6,448 nucleotides of DNA from Bacillota bacterium (GTDB lineage: Bacteria; Bacillota; Clostridia; Oscillospirales; Oscillospiraceae), in the NCBI GenBank assembly GCA_023395775.1, contig JAEWYA010000095.1, forward strand, positions 1 through 6,448. Direction: 5' to 3'. Shown one piece after another: positions 5,189 through 6,448 of this stretch (the first letter of the stretch is position 1; every line of letters starts with the position of its first letter). Made by a program: the position numbers and the translations under genes. Under the pieces are notes generated by a model that saw only the letters and a list, made by a program, of their open reading frames with translations, was not told the origin of the DNA and did no database searches.

Positions 5189-6121
5189 TCACGGAGCGGA
5201 TTTTGTCTGCGAATCATCCGCGATCCCCAGTAAAGCCCTGCCGTCCTCGCTCAAATACGGCTTTAAATAGTCAATGCCGATCTCAAAGGTCTGGGGGCCC
5301 GCAGCATAGCACGCCAAATCATAGGCGGAGAAGGCCACTGTCATCCCCTTGTCCGTGAAAGACACCGCATAGTCAGGCCAGCGGGCGGCGATATCCTGAT
5401 AGTCCTCCCAATACATGGTCGTGGGTGCATAGCCGCCCTCTGCGGCCCGCTGGTCGGCCTGGCGGATGATCTCCTCCGTCACCGCTGTCTGGAATTTCTC
5501 CGAATCCGCCCCCAGCGCCGTGGGATGAAGAAACTGGCCGGTCTGCAAATCAAAGTTCCATCCCAGCAGCACGGTGTTCGGATGCGCCCCGCCGGTATAG
5601 CTGTAATACTCTCCGGCTATACTGATGAGCCGGTCCGACCGCCAGAAGGTATAGGTAAATTCCTCGTCATAGGGCGTTTCCCAGCTTTGTCCGCTCTCCT
5701 TGCGCTGCGCGTAATCCTCCTTTGCCCAGGTAAAGACTCCCGGAAAATCCGTGCTATTAAGCCAGCTTGTAAAGTTGGCGTTAAAGGCTGCGGCCACGTC
5801 CAGCGCCTGTTTTTCCGCCGCGGAGGCGGCGGACTCCAAAATCTGACCGTCCTCCGTCTCCACTCGGAGCACAGGGATCGTGTAGGTAAAGGCGGCCAGC
5901 TCCGTGCCGTCGTCCGCATCACGCTGGTCGGTCTGCCTGTCGCTATCCAGCACAAAATCCAGCGTCTCCGCTGTGGAGGACACCACATTGGAGGACCCCA
6001 TAATCCTGGTGGAATCGGAAAGCGGCGCCGATGTGGAGCCGACGGCAGGCGCCGATGTGCTCGTGCAGCCGCTGAGCAGTACCAGAGACAGCGCCAATAC
6101 AAACAGTAATCGTTTTTGCAT
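5189..6121 (-). CDS. Lipoprotein with DUF4163/DUF3298-like (RsiV-type) domains
   Basis: This 310-residue protein has a lipoprotein signal peptide: basic MQKR, hydrophobic core, lipobox LLSGC with the lipidated cysteine at residue 19. A Ser/Thr/Asp-rich linker (20-65) follows. Residues of about 66-185 fit a DUF4163-like region ending in YYSYTGGAHPNT (172-183), and about 186-290 fit DUF3298 (NFDLQTGQFLHPTAL; then VAFSAYDLACYAAGPQTFEIGIDYLKPYL). The same pair forms the extracellular part of RsiV, the anti-sigma factor that binds lysozyme in Bacillus; here there is no cytoplasmic anti-sigma region, since the protein is anchored by lipid. A role in sensing or binding an envelope ligand, or in peptidoglycan-related work, is possible but unproven. 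The start at 6121 has the ribosome binding site AAGGAGA 6 nt upstream. The gene follows tmcAL by 14 nt and ends before a terminator, so the two are probably co-transcribed. Confidence 0.85.
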   Translation of the reverse strand: MQKRLLFVLALSLVLLSGCTSTSAPAVGSTSAPLSDSTRIMGSSNVVSSTAETLDFVLDSDRQTDQRDADDGTELAAFTYTIPVLRVETEDGQILESAASAAEKQALDVAAAFNANFTSWLNSTDFPGVFTWAKEDYAQRKESGQSWETPYDEEFTYTFWRSDRLISIAGEYYSYTGGAHPNTVLLGWNFDLQTGQFLHPTALGADSEKFQTAVTEEIIRQADQRAAEGGYAPTTMYWEDYQDIAARWPDYAVSFTDKGMTVAFSAYDLACYAAGPQTFEIGIDYLKPYLSEDGRALLGIADDSQTKSAP

Positions 6122-6127
6122 AAAAAA

Positions 6128-6134
6128 TCTCCTT
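6128..6134 (-). promoter_or_regulatory. Ribosome binding site of the lipoprotein gene
   Basis: On the - strand, AAGGAGA lies 6 nt upstream of the ATG at 6121, directly after the tmcAL stop. It fixes the start at the signal peptide rather than at upstream in-frame codons (frame open to 6217). Confidence 0.8.
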
Positions 6135-6135
6135 T

Positions 6136-6448
6136 TCAGAGGATCGCCGGTCCCTCTCTCCACTCCCGTCCGCCAGAAAGAATCCGGGGCAGACACAGTC
6201 CATACAGGTCTGTACACCGGGCTTCAACTTCGAAGCTCCGGCGGCAGGCAGCGCTGAGGTCCCGTACATGGGCGGGCTTTGTCAAAACAGGCAGGGCTGC
6301 GGTCTCCTTCATGGTCCGCAGGATCCCCCGTCCCCGTTCCCCCACCGCCCGCACCCTGAGATACGGCGGCGTTACCGGTCGGTCCTGCGCCCGCAGGCCC
6401 AAAAACGCCCACAGCGCCAACCGCCGCAGCCGGGCGTGGGGATAGCGC
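6136..6448 (-). CDS. tmcAL: tRNA(Met) cytidine acetate ligase TmcAL (YlbM), C-terminal part only
   Basis: The frame enters from the right edge of the window and ends at a TGA at 6138-6136, leaving 103 residues of the C-terminus. Matching stretches for the TmcAL family (formerly DUF795) are YPHARLRRLALWAFLGL at the start, TPPYLRVRAVGERGRGIL, the LPVLTKPA stretch, FEVEARCTDLYGL, and the closing GREWREGP. The enzyme uses ATP and acetate to make N4-acetylcytidine at the wobble position of elongator tRNA(Met) in the cytoplasm; its catalytic nucleotidyltransferase domain lies outside the window. No internal stop or frameshift is seen, so the truncation is only the window edge. It is 14 nt upstream of the lipoprotein gene on the same strand. 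Confidence 0.85.
   Translation of the reverse strand, partial: RYPHARLRRLALWAFLGLRAQDRPVTPPYLRVRAVGERGRGILRTMKETAALPVLTKPAHVRDLSAACRRSFEVEARCTDLYGLCLPRILSGGREWREGPAIL

Noticed and set aside
5525..6109. 194-codon + strand frame opposite the lipoprotein gene
   Set aside because: The - strand frame has a signal peptide, lipobox and DUF3298-like motifs. The + strand product is a basic low-complexity shadow.
6224..6448. Possible promoter or separate small gene upstream of the lipoprotein
   Set aside because: The stretch is coding: the in-frame - strand product matches the C-terminus of TmcAL up to the window edge.

Overview
The window looks like a chromosomal segment from a GC-rich member of the Firmicutes, class Clostridia, probably an Oscillospiraceae-like gut anaerobe. 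This is inferred from three things. A TmcAL (YlbM) type tRNA-modification gene is present, which belongs to Firmicutes-type lineages. There is a PadR / HAAS (DUF1700-like) gene pair and an RsiV-like lipoprotein. The Shine-Dalgarno sites are strong AGGAG/GGGGAG types and the genes are tightly packed, often with 4-nt start/stop overlaps. No RNA gene, CRISPR array, insertion sequence or phage gene is visible.

Left half, + strand (1-3266): the end of an operon that starts outside the window. It holds the C-terminal part of an unrecognised protein (1-252), a membrane-anchored unknown protein (249-893), a divergent lactate/malate dehydrogenase-like protein with an extra N-terminal domain (898-2145), and a two-domain NADPH-dependent FMN reductase/iron-sulfur-flavoprotein-like protein (2158-3210). 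The operon closes with a strong hairpin at 3227-3266 that can also serve the convergent operon from the right.

Middle, - strand (3280-5136): a self-contained three-gene operon with its own promoter. Its order is a PadR-family repressor (5068 down to 4727), a HAAS-type membrane protein with one transmembrane segment (4721 to 3978), and an unknown membrane-anchored or secreted protein (3981 to 3280). The promoter is near consensus (TTGACA-17-TATATT) and is overlaid by an ATACCT-N9-AGGTAT dyad, with a related repeat at the transcription start, so PadR autoregulation is likely.

Right, - strand (5139-6448): the 3' end of tmcAL, truncated by the window edge, followed after 14 nt by a lipoprotein with DUF4163/DUF3298-like (RsiV-type) domains, then a GC-rich terminator. 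The terminator's T-tract lies two bases from the -35 box of the padR promoter.

The most interesting parts are two. One is the dehydrogenase-like/flavoprotein pair: the dehydrogenase keeps the catalytic His and both Arg positions but appears to lack the usual Asp partner. The other is the PadR cassette, with its clear operator and no permease.
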